A stretch of DNA of 64,000 nucleotides from Gentiana macrophylla (lineage: Eukaryota; Streptophyta; Magnoliopsida; Gentianales; Gentianaceae): positions 27,355,375 to 27,419,374 of the forward strand of contig CM047809.1 of assembly GCA_026214975.1 (NCBI GenBank), given 5' to 3'. Shown one piece after another: positions 1 to 12,299 of this stretch. The notes below the pieces were generated by a model. The model did not search any database. It was not told the DNA's origin and saw only the letters and a list, made by a program, of their open reading frames with translations. Made by a program: the position numbers and the translations under genes. Position 1 is the first letter of the stretch, and every line of letters starts with the position of its first letter.

Positions 1-172
1 ATCCTAAGTACTACTCGATAAGCCGTGAGCTTGCGGTAGCATTTAGTGATTAAAGTGAAAATCACACAACAAGTTTTCTGGCGCCGTTGCCGGGGAAAAC
101 TTGTTGTGTGATTTTCACTTTAATCACTAAATGCTACCGCAAGCGCACGGCTTATCGAGTAGTACTTAGGAT
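1..172. repeat. 78-bp-arm palindrome centred on a retroelement primer-binding site
   Basis: Positions 1-78 are the reverse complement of 95-172 with one mismatch. The 16-base centre (79-94) is the core of a primer-binding site that starts TGGCGCCGTTGCC and is complementary to the 3' end of plant tRNA-Asp. Each arm reads as an LTR end, finishing in CAACA seven bases before the site, so two LTR ends face each other across one shared site. The window starts inside the left arm, so the palindrome may be longer. A head-to-head reverse-transcription product, an inversion and an assembly fold-back are all possible. Confidence 0.9.
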
Positions 173-1413
173 GTCGATCCCACAGGGACTTGGGACAATC
201 ACCGAATAGTTATCAATTTATATTAGCTAAACTAATCAAATTTTGGTGTTTTGAATTATAAATAACTAAGAACTAAGGTCCTATTTAAACTCAACACAAG
301 TCCAAGAAATTACTAGAGATCAAGTTGGAAGAACTTCTAGGATGTCGGATTACCACGGTAGCAAATATATGACTTTACAACGACCTTTCCATTTACTATG
401 AATATTTACTTATGTTGACGAATAATCAAAAGTGATTAACAATATTCTTTCAAACTACTATTAATCGTGCCTAAATTAATATTAAATCCGATTTCTCGCT
501 CATTAAATCAATTTAGACCCATTAAAACATCATTATTCATATTGTCACAAGAAATTTCAATCAACTTTCGCTCTCATGAATTTTATTGATTGAAATTAGG
601 GTTCTAACCTATCAATTAGATTTCACCTTTCAGTCCAACACCTAATTGATAATAAATTCTTCATATAAATCTATGGAAATTCATCTTTCGATCCATCAAT
701 CCATAAATTCATACGAAATAGCACACCAAAATCAATACACAAGCATATCGATTCATTATAATAGGAAAGATAGAATCTTTAACTCATATATTCATTTACC
801 GGGCTCTCATAATCCTAGAAACTGATATCTACTCATGTTCGATATCAAGATTCCAAGATTCAATCATAGAATACATACTTTGACAAGAAAAATAAATAAA
901 TAAAGAAAATGAGAAAAGGGAGAGAAAGAAACCGTCAAAGTATTGCATAAATAATCAAACCTCGAAAAAGCTTTGTTCTTGAATTTCTTGAGCCTAAAAT
1001 CCATGTTCTTGGGGATGGGAGAAGATTATGAAGATAGGAAGATAGTCGCCCCAAAATCTGATGAAAAATGCGTGAATGATGATTTTCACGACTTAGGGGA
1101 GTATAAAAGGGATAATTACATCATAAATATAAGTTTCCATAATTAATTTAATCAAGAAAATCTCTAAAATCAAATATCTATCAATCTTGGACTCTTCTAG
1201 TGTGTGGGCTCCTCTTTTGCATTGAAAATCACGCCATTATGCTAGAAATCACGTTGGGAAAAAGTTTCCACCAATCAGAACATTTTGTTGGCCAGGATCA
1301 GATTTCTGGAAACTGGGTGTGACAGAGGCTGATTTTTTGAGTTCTTCCATTTTAGCTCTGTTTTTGGGCCTTTTTCTTCTAATCTTGAACAATGCTGCAA
1401 TAATTCAAACATG
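102..1413 (-). mobile_element. Minus-strand LTR-type sequence, interrupted by the element at 1414
   Basis: Read on the minus strand, this ends in an LTR terminus followed by a tRNA-Asp-type primer-binding site in the palindrome centre. The block around 172-190 (TCGATCCCACAGGGA) also occurs in the solo LTR at 7830, in the same relative orientation, so it belongs to the same broad class of plant LTR elements. No coding region was recognised. The sequence is split at 1413/7240 by the insertion of the 1414-7234 element, shown by the ACATG duplication. Its other end was not found. Confidence 0.6.
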
Positions 1414-2107
1414 TGTTAAGGGTGATTTTATACGTTTTATAAGGATATGTTTTATATCAATTTCCCCCATATTCGTATTGTTTTCATAGAAATCGAGCTT
1501 TATATTGAAATATTAAGCAAGTGAGGTTTTTAATGGTTGATCCGCAAAATTAGTTAATTTATGCGTTTTATTGATGAATTTATGATTATTTGGATACTAT
1601 TACACTTTGCGATGTTTTTGATGACGTGTAGATGCATAATTGCGGTTCAAAAGATGATTAAATGAAGATAAATGTCGGATTTAATGGATGAAAAAGAGAT
1701 AAGGATGGAATTGGCTAGAGGAAAAGAGATAGAGTTGAAGATTTCGAATTTGGATCTAGCCGAATCAAGCGCCCAAGTCCCGTCTGAATATTGGGTGGCG
1801 TCCAGGATGAGATTTTTAGTTCGAGAGAGTTTGACGCCGAGTGGACGAGCGCCCTGGAGTAGCCATCAAAGTCGAATCAAGGCCCGAGAAGTGCGGACGG
1901 GCGCCCAACACCGACATAGCAGCAGCCGACCTATTTTTCCTATAAATAGCAGCGCGATTACAACCCTAAAACACACATTATTGACTCTTATTGATACACA
2001 ATCATTAGAGAAAAACCCTAGCGCCCTGAAGCTTCTTTGGGAGAGATTTGGGGTAAACCGGATTATTTTATTACTTGTTTATTTTTCATTAGATAAAATC
2101 CGTGACA
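1414..2107 (+). repeat. 5' LTR of the 1414-7234 element
   Basis: 694 bp, TG...CA. A TATA box (TATAAATA) lies at 1941-1948. Upstream of it are degenerate copies of a GGACGGGCGTCC-type motif (about 1829-1905). The first 350 bp are almost identical to the 3' LTR, but the motif region and the downstream region around 2020-2050 differ by substitutions and small indels. Confidence 0.92.
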
Positions 2108-2240
2108 AGTTTTTAGCGCCGTTGCCGGGGAATCGGTGCGGTTGTCCAGTTCATTATTAATTTTTCTAAGGTAGTATAGTGGTGAGTATTCCCGCCAACG
2201 GAACCAAAAACAAGTTTTTGGCGCCGTTGCCGGGGAATCG
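2108..2240 (+). other. Duplicated primer-binding site with a tRNA-Asp-like relic between the copies
   Basis: A block starting AGTTTT-AGCGCCGTTGCC after the LTR is repeated about 103 bp downstream, with an intact TGGCGCCGTTGCCGGGG at 2219-2235; the first copy has TAGCGCC. Between them, 2171-2196 matches the D-arm to anticodon-stem part of plant tRNA-Asp(GUC) as I know it, with one difference. It is followed by CAACGG-AA-CCA (2196-2206), resembling the tRNA 3' end including CCA, with the middle of the tRNA absent. This is the expected primer for the element, so the relic probably comes from reverse transcription running through the primer tRNA. Confidence 0.75.
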
Positions 2241-2399
2241 GTACGGTTGTCTAGTTTCTTATTAATTTTTTCTAAAGTTGTTCTGTTTTGTTTTTTCGTA
2301 GGTAGTTTGTGTTATCTAGTGATTATTAATTTTTCATAGTTTTGTGTTTAGGTTCCAATTAGGGTTTGGTTTAGTTTTCGTGTTTTGTTTGGACCTGTT

Positions 2400-3480
2400 T
2401 TCGTGTTTAGCAGTGTTTATGTGCTTCAGTTTGAACTTAAACGGGCGTCCTGAGCTATTAGACGCCCGTCCGTCCAAATCGATCGTCTCGCTTGTGTTTG
2501 TGTTTGCCAGCGAGGCGAAAGGCGTCGATAACTTGGACGCCCGTCTCATTCATTCTCCAGCAGACGTCCGCCCGATAACGGGACGCCTGCCTGGCCTGCT
2601 CTCATCACCGCTTTTTTTGTTTTAAGTAGATATCTTGGTTTGTCTTTCTTGTGCTTAGTAAATAAATGTATTAGGGTTTCTGTTCGTAGGTAGGTTTCGT
2701 AGGTAGGGTTCTGAGGTTGAATCATCTGACTCCACGTTTTTCACGGTCAAATTTTTGGATAAAAGGGATCGTTTTAGCACTTGTTAGTATTTTGGCCGTA
2801 ACTTTTGGCTCGAGTGTCTGTTTGGAACGCAGGACCCCAATTCGGAAAGCTCGTTCCGACGCCGACGACGTGGTGAACCGCCTACGGCCGTTCAGTGCCG
2901 TTTTCGAGGTCAAAATCCACTGTTTTCCCTTCCATTTTGGGCTCAAAAGATTTCAACACGTTTTTTTTTTTTTTTGTGTTTTCTGTTTTTTTTCTGTTTT
3001 AAATTTTTCGTAGTCAGGTTTAGGTTTCTGTTTCCGTATCTTTTTAGGTAGTTTTCAATAAAAGTAGCGTTAAATAAATTGAGAGTTTTTATTTTTGCCG
3101 TGTTTCGATGACCGTTGGGTTAAGAATGTGCAAAAAGTTTTTTACTCAATTTATGAAACGTGAATTTAGGGTTCATAGTTTTGTTTTCGTTTTTAATAAA
3201 CACTAGGGTTTCTTTTTTTTTAATGATATGGTATTAGGTTATGATTTTAGGGTTCTTCTTTGTTTTCGATAAAATCGAAGTCTGGCTGAGCTTTTCTGCT
3301 TTTGAGTCGACGGGCGCCCATAGTAAGTGAACGCCCGTCCGCCCCATAACGCACCAACTCGTTTGCTTTTAGAGAAGTCGACGAGCGTTTGCTCATTACC
3401 CGAACGCCCGCCTGCTTTATGTGGTTCTCGACGGCGTCTGTCTTGACCAAACGTCCGCCCGAGGTGTCGCCTTCTAAGTG
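2400..3480 (+). repeat. Clusters of dyad motif GGACGCCCGTCC / GACGGGCGTCC in the element interior
   Basis: Variants of a 12-base GC-rich motif recur at about 2440-2480, 2534-2600 and 3300-3465, in an otherwise T-rich leader. The same motif is present in both LTRs (for example 6901-6912 and 6921-6932). No open frame with recognisable product coincides with them. Confidence 0.7.
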
Positions 3481-3788
3481 AATAGAATTTGATTTTTAAT
3501 GCTTTATTTGACGTGGATACTTTCATATGAGCTTCGTGGCTAATTATTTTTACGTAGATGTTACGAACTTGCATGTTTACATCTTTCCATCTATGAATCC
3601 ATGTTAGATAATTGATTAATTTTTATATATACATGCTTCATTAATTGACATGGATGTTTTAATGTGCGCCTCTGTGGCCTTTGTATATGCGTAGATGTCC
3701 TGTTCTTTCACCGTTATGGTTTCTTTCCATCTACTGATCCATGTTAAATAATTGATTGACTTTTATATACATGATTCATCTATGCATG

Positions 3789-4283
3789 TTATAATTCTCA
3801 TCGGTTCTCGTATGCTATAATCGTTTTATTGTTATTTAGTAGCTAATGTCGGTTTCCGTATGCTACATATCGTTGTGATGAATCCTGTGAGCTTTGAGAC
3901 CTCACGTGCTTTCTTGTTATTTTTGTAACTCATATGGGTAGCTACCGCCGGTTTTCCGTATGCTACCATGTCCTCTTATGAGTTATATCTCATTTAGTAT
4001 AGCTAATCGTTGGTTTTCCATAATGCTATCACCTTTGATGAGTCTTAAGCGCGTTCATAATGCATATAATGAATAGTATCTTATCGTTTATCGTGAAATT
4101 GTCATTATTTGGTAGACGTTTATTATATACATGTCGTGTTGCAAATGAGTGGGCTAGTTTTCTTTCTTTTATTTTCTTTTATTTTTGCATATCATTTAGT
4201 TGCATGTCATCTAGTTGCATTGTTTTTCTATTTTTCTTTTATTTTCCTTGAGGGTAGTTACTGTCGGCTTGCCGTACGCTACC
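3789..4283 (+). ncRNA. Five related hairpin repeats in the element interior
   Basis: Five units of about 28-32 nt lie at 3789-3820, 3839-3866, 3937-3967, 3999-4029 and 4253-4283. Each has short complementary ends (for example GGTAGC with GCTACC, GTAGC with GCTAC, ATAGC with GCTAT) around a related loop containing CGGTTTTCCGTAT-like sequence. The stem bases change together between units, which suggests a structure rather than a conserved primary sequence. The function is unknown. Confidence 0.55.
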
Positions 4284-4950
4284 ACTTTTATTTTATGTCC
4301 TTCATTTTCTGATTCTGCACGGGCCGTAGTCACTGTAGAGTTGTATACCCAACTTGCTCAGCCTAAGCCTGTCAGCTTTTTATTTTTTTTATTATTAGAA
4401 TTGCATATCATGTAGATTGCATTGTAATATATTTTCGTATAGTGCACCTAGCCCTACTGTTTTGTAATGTTCCATGTATAATTTCCATCTTTATACGGGC
4501 TTAATTTGAAAAATCTCTATGACTTCTTTTCCATGTATAATCCTCTATCATTATTAGTTGGAGTTTGATGTTTCTGTTTGCACATGTGGTCTATATTATT
4601 CTACAAGCTTCTGTGGCTTTATTTCTTTTTGTGCTTATATCAAACTTCCGTTCAGTTGTGTTTAGACGCTTAGCTGTCCTGTGTTTTCTCTGTATGGTGA
4701 TTTTTCCATCTGAGCAATTATACCATGTGCTTATATCATTATTGTTGCTTGTTATATTCCCCCGTGTCCCCGAGATACTTCCTTGTTTTTCAAGTGTGCA
4801 GGATATTGTCGATAGCGCTTGTGCTATTTACCGACTTCCTCGAGCGTTTCTGGATTGGATCTCTGGCCACTTCCAGAATTGCTCCCTTTTTCGAACTCCA
4901 ATCTGCTAAGTTCTTTTATCTTTTATTTAATTCTGCACAACATGATGACA

Positions 4951-4975
4951 TGTTGTAACTTAAGTGTGGGGGAGG
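4951..4975 (+). other. Internal polypurine-tract-like motif
   Basis: The stretch AACTTAAGTGTGGGGGAGGG resembles the purine tract that usually precedes 3' LTRs of this class, yet it sits about 1.5 kb upstream of the real one. It could be a central priming site or a relic of an older 3' end. Confidence 0.4.
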
Positions 4976-5111
4976 GAAATGGTTTTATGTATCTACATAT
5001 CATTTGCTTGATTTATTACATTTCTATGAAAAGGTGCTAAATTTTAAAATTTTGTTTGTTTTGTCCCAAATAAGCAAAGGCATATCTTTATTTGAGTTTT
5101 TATATCATTGG

Positions 5112-5642
5112 CAGTGTTCTAAAAATCGCCCTGGGCGATCGCCTAGGCGCCGCCTAGGCCCTGGACGATCCCCGGGCGTCCTCGACTTGGCTCTAGGCGA
5201 TTTTTCGGGCACCCAAGTGTGCTAGGCGATTTTCTCGGGCGCCTCTGGACCCCTTCTAGCGCCTCCTAGGCCCCCAGGCGCCCTAGGCCCTTCTAGGCGC
5301 TCCTAGGCCCCCTCTAGGCGCTCCTAGGACCTTCTAGGCGCTCTTAGGCCCTTCTAGGCTATTAGGGTTCCATCTGGGCAAACATCAAGGTTTCCCAAGT
5401 GTTTAGACAAGAAAGAGGCATAAAACCCTAAAACCTCCCTTAAAACCCTAAACCCCCCTCGTAAAAACCCTAAAACCCCCCGTAAAAACCCTAAAACCCC
5501 CCATAAAACCCTAAAACACCTTGTAAAAACCTTAAATCCCCCTTAAAACCCTTAAAACTCCCTTAAAACCCTAAAATCGCCTAGGCGCCGCCTAGGCGCC
5601 CCTGTAGCGTACCGAGGTCGCCTAGCGAGTTTTAGAACATTG
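5112..5642. mobile_element. hAT-type MITE nested in the LTR element
   Basis: Terminal inverted repeats CAGTGTTCTAAAA and TTTTAGAACATTG enclose 531 bp, flanked by a perfect 8-bp duplication ATCATTGG (5104-5111 and 5643-5650), as expected for hAT. The interior has tandem variants of TAGGCGCTCCTAGGCCC (about 5260-5360) and a stretch of telomere-like CCCTAAAA repeats (about 5420-5575). There is no transposase, so it depends on another element. Confidence 0.92.
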
Positions 5643-5941
5643 ATCATTGGTGCATTATTTTGCATATTTTAGTAAATTTAGATGTTTCACCCAACACTAT
5701 TTTTCACGTGTCATAGTAAATGATGAGCTATATTTTAAAGCTGTGCCCATTTGATTAGAGATTTTTGATGATTATCGCATGATTCTTTGCGTACATACGA
5801 ATTTTGAAATTTTAATAGTTTGTGTTTAGAATTAAAGTATGACATGCTGTGAATATCTGAAGGTTTGAATGTGATAGGAAGGATATAATTTAAGGATTGT
5901 ATACCAATCTAAGATGAATAATATGAATAATATATGTGTAT

Positions 5942-6081
5942 GTCGGAAGTAGCTGCCAATGATTTGAGTGCGGTAGGGCATTATCACGAAATGTCCTATA
6001 CCACTATGAGGTTCAATAGCTCCCGACTGCCTGATGATAGTAGTCCAGCTAGGGTGTTATCACGAAACGTCCTATTGCTGG
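5942..6081 (+). ncRNA. Two hairpins with the same ATCACG loop and different stems
   Basis: Hairpin 1 (5972-6002) pairs GGTAGGGCATT with AATGTCCTATACC around ATCACG. Hairpin 2 (6045-6081) pairs CCAGCTAGGGTGTT with AAACGTCCTATTGCTGG around the same ATCACG. The stems differ but still pair. An outer helix can form between 5942-5954 and 6018-6027 (AGCT...CCGAC with GTCGG...AGCT), enclosing hairpin 1. This lies about 450-580 bp before the 3' LTR of a non-coding element, so it may be a cis-acting RNA signal; that function is inferred. Confidence 0.55.
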
Positions 6082-6524
6082 GAATGAGGGCATATGCTAT
6101 ACGTGTGTAATTAAGAGAACTTTAAGAAAAATTAGCAAATGGTATTGTGAAAGATGGTTGAAAACCTTAGTAATCTTCTAACTATTCCCAGTATAAACTG
6201 AATGATATGTTGTAGGGACTATCCTCTGAGTATGTCAGAAAGGTCTTAAATTCCCTCTATCATTCTTTTCGGAATATGTATGTTTTGTTAGGTGCATGTT
6301 ATAATCGTTTTTTATATTTCTAATTTAAATGGGATGTTGGCTAGTTTTGCTTGAATCAATTTCTAGTGTGGATTTAGTGGGAATTTATTATGGCTATGCA
6401 CACACACTTGGGTGAACCTCTAAACTATTGAATATGCTTTATGGTTGCATAAATGTTTATATGTCTCGAGTCTTGTTTATGTTTTGTCTTGCTCGGGACG
6501 AGCAAGGTTTAAGTGTAGGAGAGT

Positions 6525-7234
6525 TGTTAAGGGTGATTTTATACGTTTTATAAGGATATGTTTTATATCAATTTCCCCCATATTCGTATTGTTTTCATAG
6601 AAATCGAGCTTTATATTGAAATATTAAGCAAGTGAGGTTTTTAATGGTTTGATCCGCAAAATTAGTTAATTTATGCGTTTTATTGATGAATTTATGATTA
6701 TTTGGATACTATTACACTTTGCGATGTTTTTGATGACGTGTAGATGCATAATTGCGGTTCAAAAGATGATCAATGAAGATAAATGTCGGATTTAATGGAT
6801 GAAAAAGAGATAAGGATGGAATTGGCTAGAGGAAAAGAGATAGAGTTGAAGATTTTGAATTTGGATCTAGCTGAACTGGCGTCCAAGTCCCGTCCAGAGT
6901 GGACGGGCGTCCAGAATATTGGACTGGCGTCCAGGATGAGATTTTTGGTTCAGAGAGTTTGGACGCTGAGTGGATGAGCGTCTGGAGCGATCAAAGTAAG
7001 TTGAGCGGCGTCTGAAGGTGCAGGACGGGCGCCCAACACCGACATAGCGTGGCCGACCTATTTTTCCTATAAATAGCGGTAGCGATTTCAACCCTAAAAC
7101 ACACATTATTGACTCTTATTGATACACAATCATTAGAGAAAAACCCTAGGCGGCCCCAGCCCCCTTTGGGGAGGCTGGGGTAAACCGGATTATTTTATTA
7201 CTTGTTTATTTTTCATTAGATAAAATCCGTGACA
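6525..7234 (+). repeat. 3' LTR of the 1414-7234 element
   Basis: 710 bp, TG...CA, TATA box at 7068-7075. Dyad motifs are better preserved here than in the 5' LTR (6876-6884, 6901-6912, 6921-6932, 7022-7033). A strong hairpin (7154-7180, CCCCAGCC paired with GGCTGGGG) downstream of the TATA box is absent from the 5' LTR copy. Confidence 0.92.
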
Positions 7235-7239
7235 ACATG

Positions 7240-7706
7240 CACAGTAATCTAGTCCAAAAAGGATAAAAACATCGCAAAATAACAACATACGACACCAAAT
7301 TGAGTCCAAAACATCTAGAATTATTCTACTTTTTAGAAACTTATCACTTATCCATTATGCTCTGTTAGATTTTATTCCGTTCTGCTGTGTTATGTACTAT
7401 TTGTATGAATTATGTTTTGTAACATAACATCATGCAAGTACTTCGTGTTTTATGCATCACAAGTTGTCTTTTAAAAAATACTTTCTATGCTATGCTATGC
7501 TTAGCTAAATGTTCCTTTTAGTTTTTTTCCCTTTGAATAAGGCATGCATGCATGCCAAATTTCTTTAGTAGTTCTTTCTTTGGAGATGTTGGTTTGGGGA
7601 TCTTGTAGTTCTGTTATTTATGATTTTAGTTTGATAATAGTGGTGTTCGGCAGCGTTTTTACACAGTTTAGTTGTCCCAGATTCGCAAACGAAATTGTCT
7701 ATTATG
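7240..7706. other. Continuation of the sequence split at 1413; no gene seen
   Basis: Removing the 1414-7234 element joins 1413 to 7240. This AT-rich stretch reads as unrecognised, probably retroelement-derived, sequence. It contains GCATGCATGCATGCC around 7542-7556 and no supported gene. Confidence 0.5.
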
Positions 7707-7711
7707 TGTCC

Positions 7712-9542
7712 TGATTGCGGTCTGATCAGGTTATAAAATACTTGACCACCATAAACCAATACTAGCAAGAGGACTAGGCCCATCGTAGTATAGCTATAGT
7801 GAATCAAGGTCGATCCCACAGGGAACCAATTGTGGGTCATTCCATATATAAACAATTAATTAAACATGTCAAGGACATAGAGGCGGTCTACGACCAACCT
7901 AAGACAAGAAAAGTAAAGACACGACTCGACACAACGTAATTAACCTCCCCAATTATAGTCTTTATCGTTTGGATCTAGATAATTTATATAATAAACTGAA
8001 CTTATTAACTGTCAATCCGTTTGTATCTATCTTAGATTGGCTACGGGAGTCATCCTCTTAAACTTGACTTAGCACCGGTTAGGTTGCTAGATCACTGTGC
8101 TACATTACGTGACTTCACCTTTTGGGTATCCATCTCATATAACTTGCACGCTTACTACACTAAGGATGCCGATGTTAATCGTACACCTCGCTTAGGCAAC
8201 ATTCCTATGGTTAGGCGTACTTCCTAAACGATCGCTCAAGCCCTCGTCCAACTAACAATTACCTTTTAGGTCTCATGCTAGTTTACGAACTACGTATAAC
8301 TAGGTGACGTCAATTCCCTAATACAAAACCTACCTAGATCTCGCTGAAAGTCCCGGAAGATCATTAATGAGCCGACCCAGGAGCCCTATATTGGTATTTC
8401 CTAATCGTGACGCGCTAATTAAAAGCGACGAGCAACGAGCCGTGGCCATACCTATTGAGATAATAAATCCTACTAAGCTAAACCTACCATAAAGACGTGG
8501 CGGACTAACTAACAGACAAATAGGGGCTCGATCGATCGAAAGCATAGACACTCGATCGACCGAATGATTCCATTCGGTCACCCGCACGATTTCATCCCAG
8601 ATTACATCCTAGAATATATCTCTCGGTGTTTCATCATACGTGATGTGATTAAGCAAGAATTAAGTAAAGCAATCATATAAATTAACATAGATACGCATTA
8701 ATTAAACTAAGCGATTCATGAATAAATACTAAGTATATGGCGTAGGTTATGGGATCTCATAGACAAGGCGTCGCCACATCCCTAACGTCATAGCCTAGAT
8801 CTACATCATCTAGCTACGATTAACTAATTCAAACGATAAAGCATAATTGGGAGGGATTAATTACTTAAAATAAAAGAAACAGAAAATAAAGGCTTACATA
8901 ATTTGCAGCCCTTAAACTCTGGAAACCCTCAAATTATTCTACATTGTATCAAGATATGAATAGAGTGATTTTATTGAATGATATTCTAAGGTATATGTTG
9001 GTGTTCAAGGTATGATTTACAATTTCTCGTAGCTGCTTGCTTATATAGAGGTTTTTGCCGACTTAGGGTGGCTCTAGAAGATAAGCACGATATAAGCCGG
9101 AAACCGCCCGAAAGTCGACACTCGGTCAACCGAGAGACGACTCGGTCGATCGAAGCTATAGGCTCGGTCGACCGAACCTAACATTTGCACACGTTAATCG
9201 TTTTTTCTCGCCTATCTTGCTCCCACTCCACGCTTGCGTGTTGATCTCGATTTCTCTAATTTATCTCTTGATTAATGCTCCGATTTTCTTTCTTATTATC
9301 TTGATATCCATTGATTGAATGACATTTATCCTCTCGATTTGTCGTGATCTACAAAATCAGCATTTATCGCACAATAAATCGGCTTTTAATAATGAAAACG
9401 GCTAAATACCAAATATCATATTAATAATCACTTAACATTAAATAATAAATATAAACAAGTGATTTAATATGAAATATACATTATTAATCTCGATTTAAGG
9501 TCAATGTTGATGACTTTTACGGGTATAATTTGACCGTCATCA
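7712..9542 (-). mobile_element. Solo LTR, 1831 bp
   Basis: On the minus strand it starts TGATGACGG and ends CCGCAATCA, with the 5-bp duplication TGTCC on both sides (7707-7711 and 9543-9547) and no internal region. That is the footprint of LTR-LTR recombination. A minus-strand TATA box (CTATATAAG, 9040-9048) has dyad motifs just upstream (CTCGGTCAACCGAG at 9121, CTCGGTCGATCGA at 9141, CTCGGTCGACCGA at 9163). Related motifs at 8527-8580 include a hairpin ACCGAATG/CATTCGGT. It shares TCGATCCCACAGGGA with the sequence at 172. Confidence 0.88.
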
Positions 9543-9547
9543 TGTCC

Positions 9548-11777
<2,230 letters not shown>

Positions 11778-12075
11778 CACAAGGAAAAGAAGTGTTGGGA
11801 GTTTAGGTTATTGGGTGTTATAGGGAAACTTACATTTCCCAAAATGCCCTTACTCCACCTCATGCACAATTTCATTTAGTTCACTTAATTTTAAATAGAA
11901 AGAATAATGATATACCATAAATTATCGAAATAACATATATGTCCTTTTGTAAAAATACAAGGTATCACGTACCAAGTATCCGGAAATAGAGTACTACACG
12001 AATAATGATGTGTATATCATTATACTTAAAAGGCTTACACTTAGCGTGTAAGGTTAATGAGCAAAAGTAAGAATT

Positions 12076-12299
12076 GGCAACCAAGTAGCTTGGTTTAAGT
12101 GGTAAGTGATTTGAGAATGCCTAGGGAGATCACCAGTTCGATTCTCCTTTAAGGCGCCATGTTGAAAGAGCTATTGGCCAGGCTTTAACTCTCAGTAAGA
12201 GTCAGACTCTGCAAGCACGATCCAGGCCGAACTTCGGATTAGTCAAACTAGTTGGTTCCGAATACCGGAGGCTTTAAGAAAAGAAAAAAAAAAAAAAAA
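12076..12299 (+). mobile_element. tRNA-derived SINE
   Basis: An internal polymerase III promoter is visible: an A-box-like TGGTTTAAGTGG (12091-12102) and a B-box-like AGTTCGATTC (12135-12144). A tRNA-unrelated body follows, ending in an A-rich tail (12279-12299). Coding capacity is absent, as for all SINEs. The exact 5' end and target duplication are unclear. Confidence 0.75.

Larger units (their letters stand above)
1414..7234 (+). mobile_element. Complete non-autonomous LTR retrotransposon (LARD-like), tRNA-Asp primed
   Basis: Two direct LTRs (1414-2107 and 6525-7234), each TGTTAAGG...GTGACA, bound a 4.4 kb interior. The 5-bp target duplication ACATG (1409-1413 and 7235-7239) confirms the boundaries. 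The 5' LTR is followed by tRNA-Asp-type primer-binding sites, and a short purine tract (about 6516-6524) precedes the 3' LTR. No gag, protease, reverse transcriptase or integrase could be read on either strand, so movement would need proteins from an autonomous relative. The GC-rich dyad motifs, hairpins, duplicated primer site and nested hAT MITE are listed separately. Confidence 0.92.

Noticed and set aside
1672..2160. 162-codon frame in the 5' LTR (starts MSDLMDEKEIRMEL)
   Set aside because: The same start exists in the 3' LTR (6783) but that frame ends after 64 codons and the C-terminal parts diverge. It lies across the promoter region, so it is unlikely to be a protein.
3789..4283. CRISPR-like array
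   Set aside because: Units are imperfect, irregularly spaced and hairpin-forming within a plant LTR element; there are no identical repeats and no associated genes.
2334..5225. Several 60-110 codon frames in the interior of the 1414-7234 element
   Set aside because: They overlap each other in different frames, have Phe/Leu/Ser-rich composition from T-rich DNA, and show no retroelement domain.
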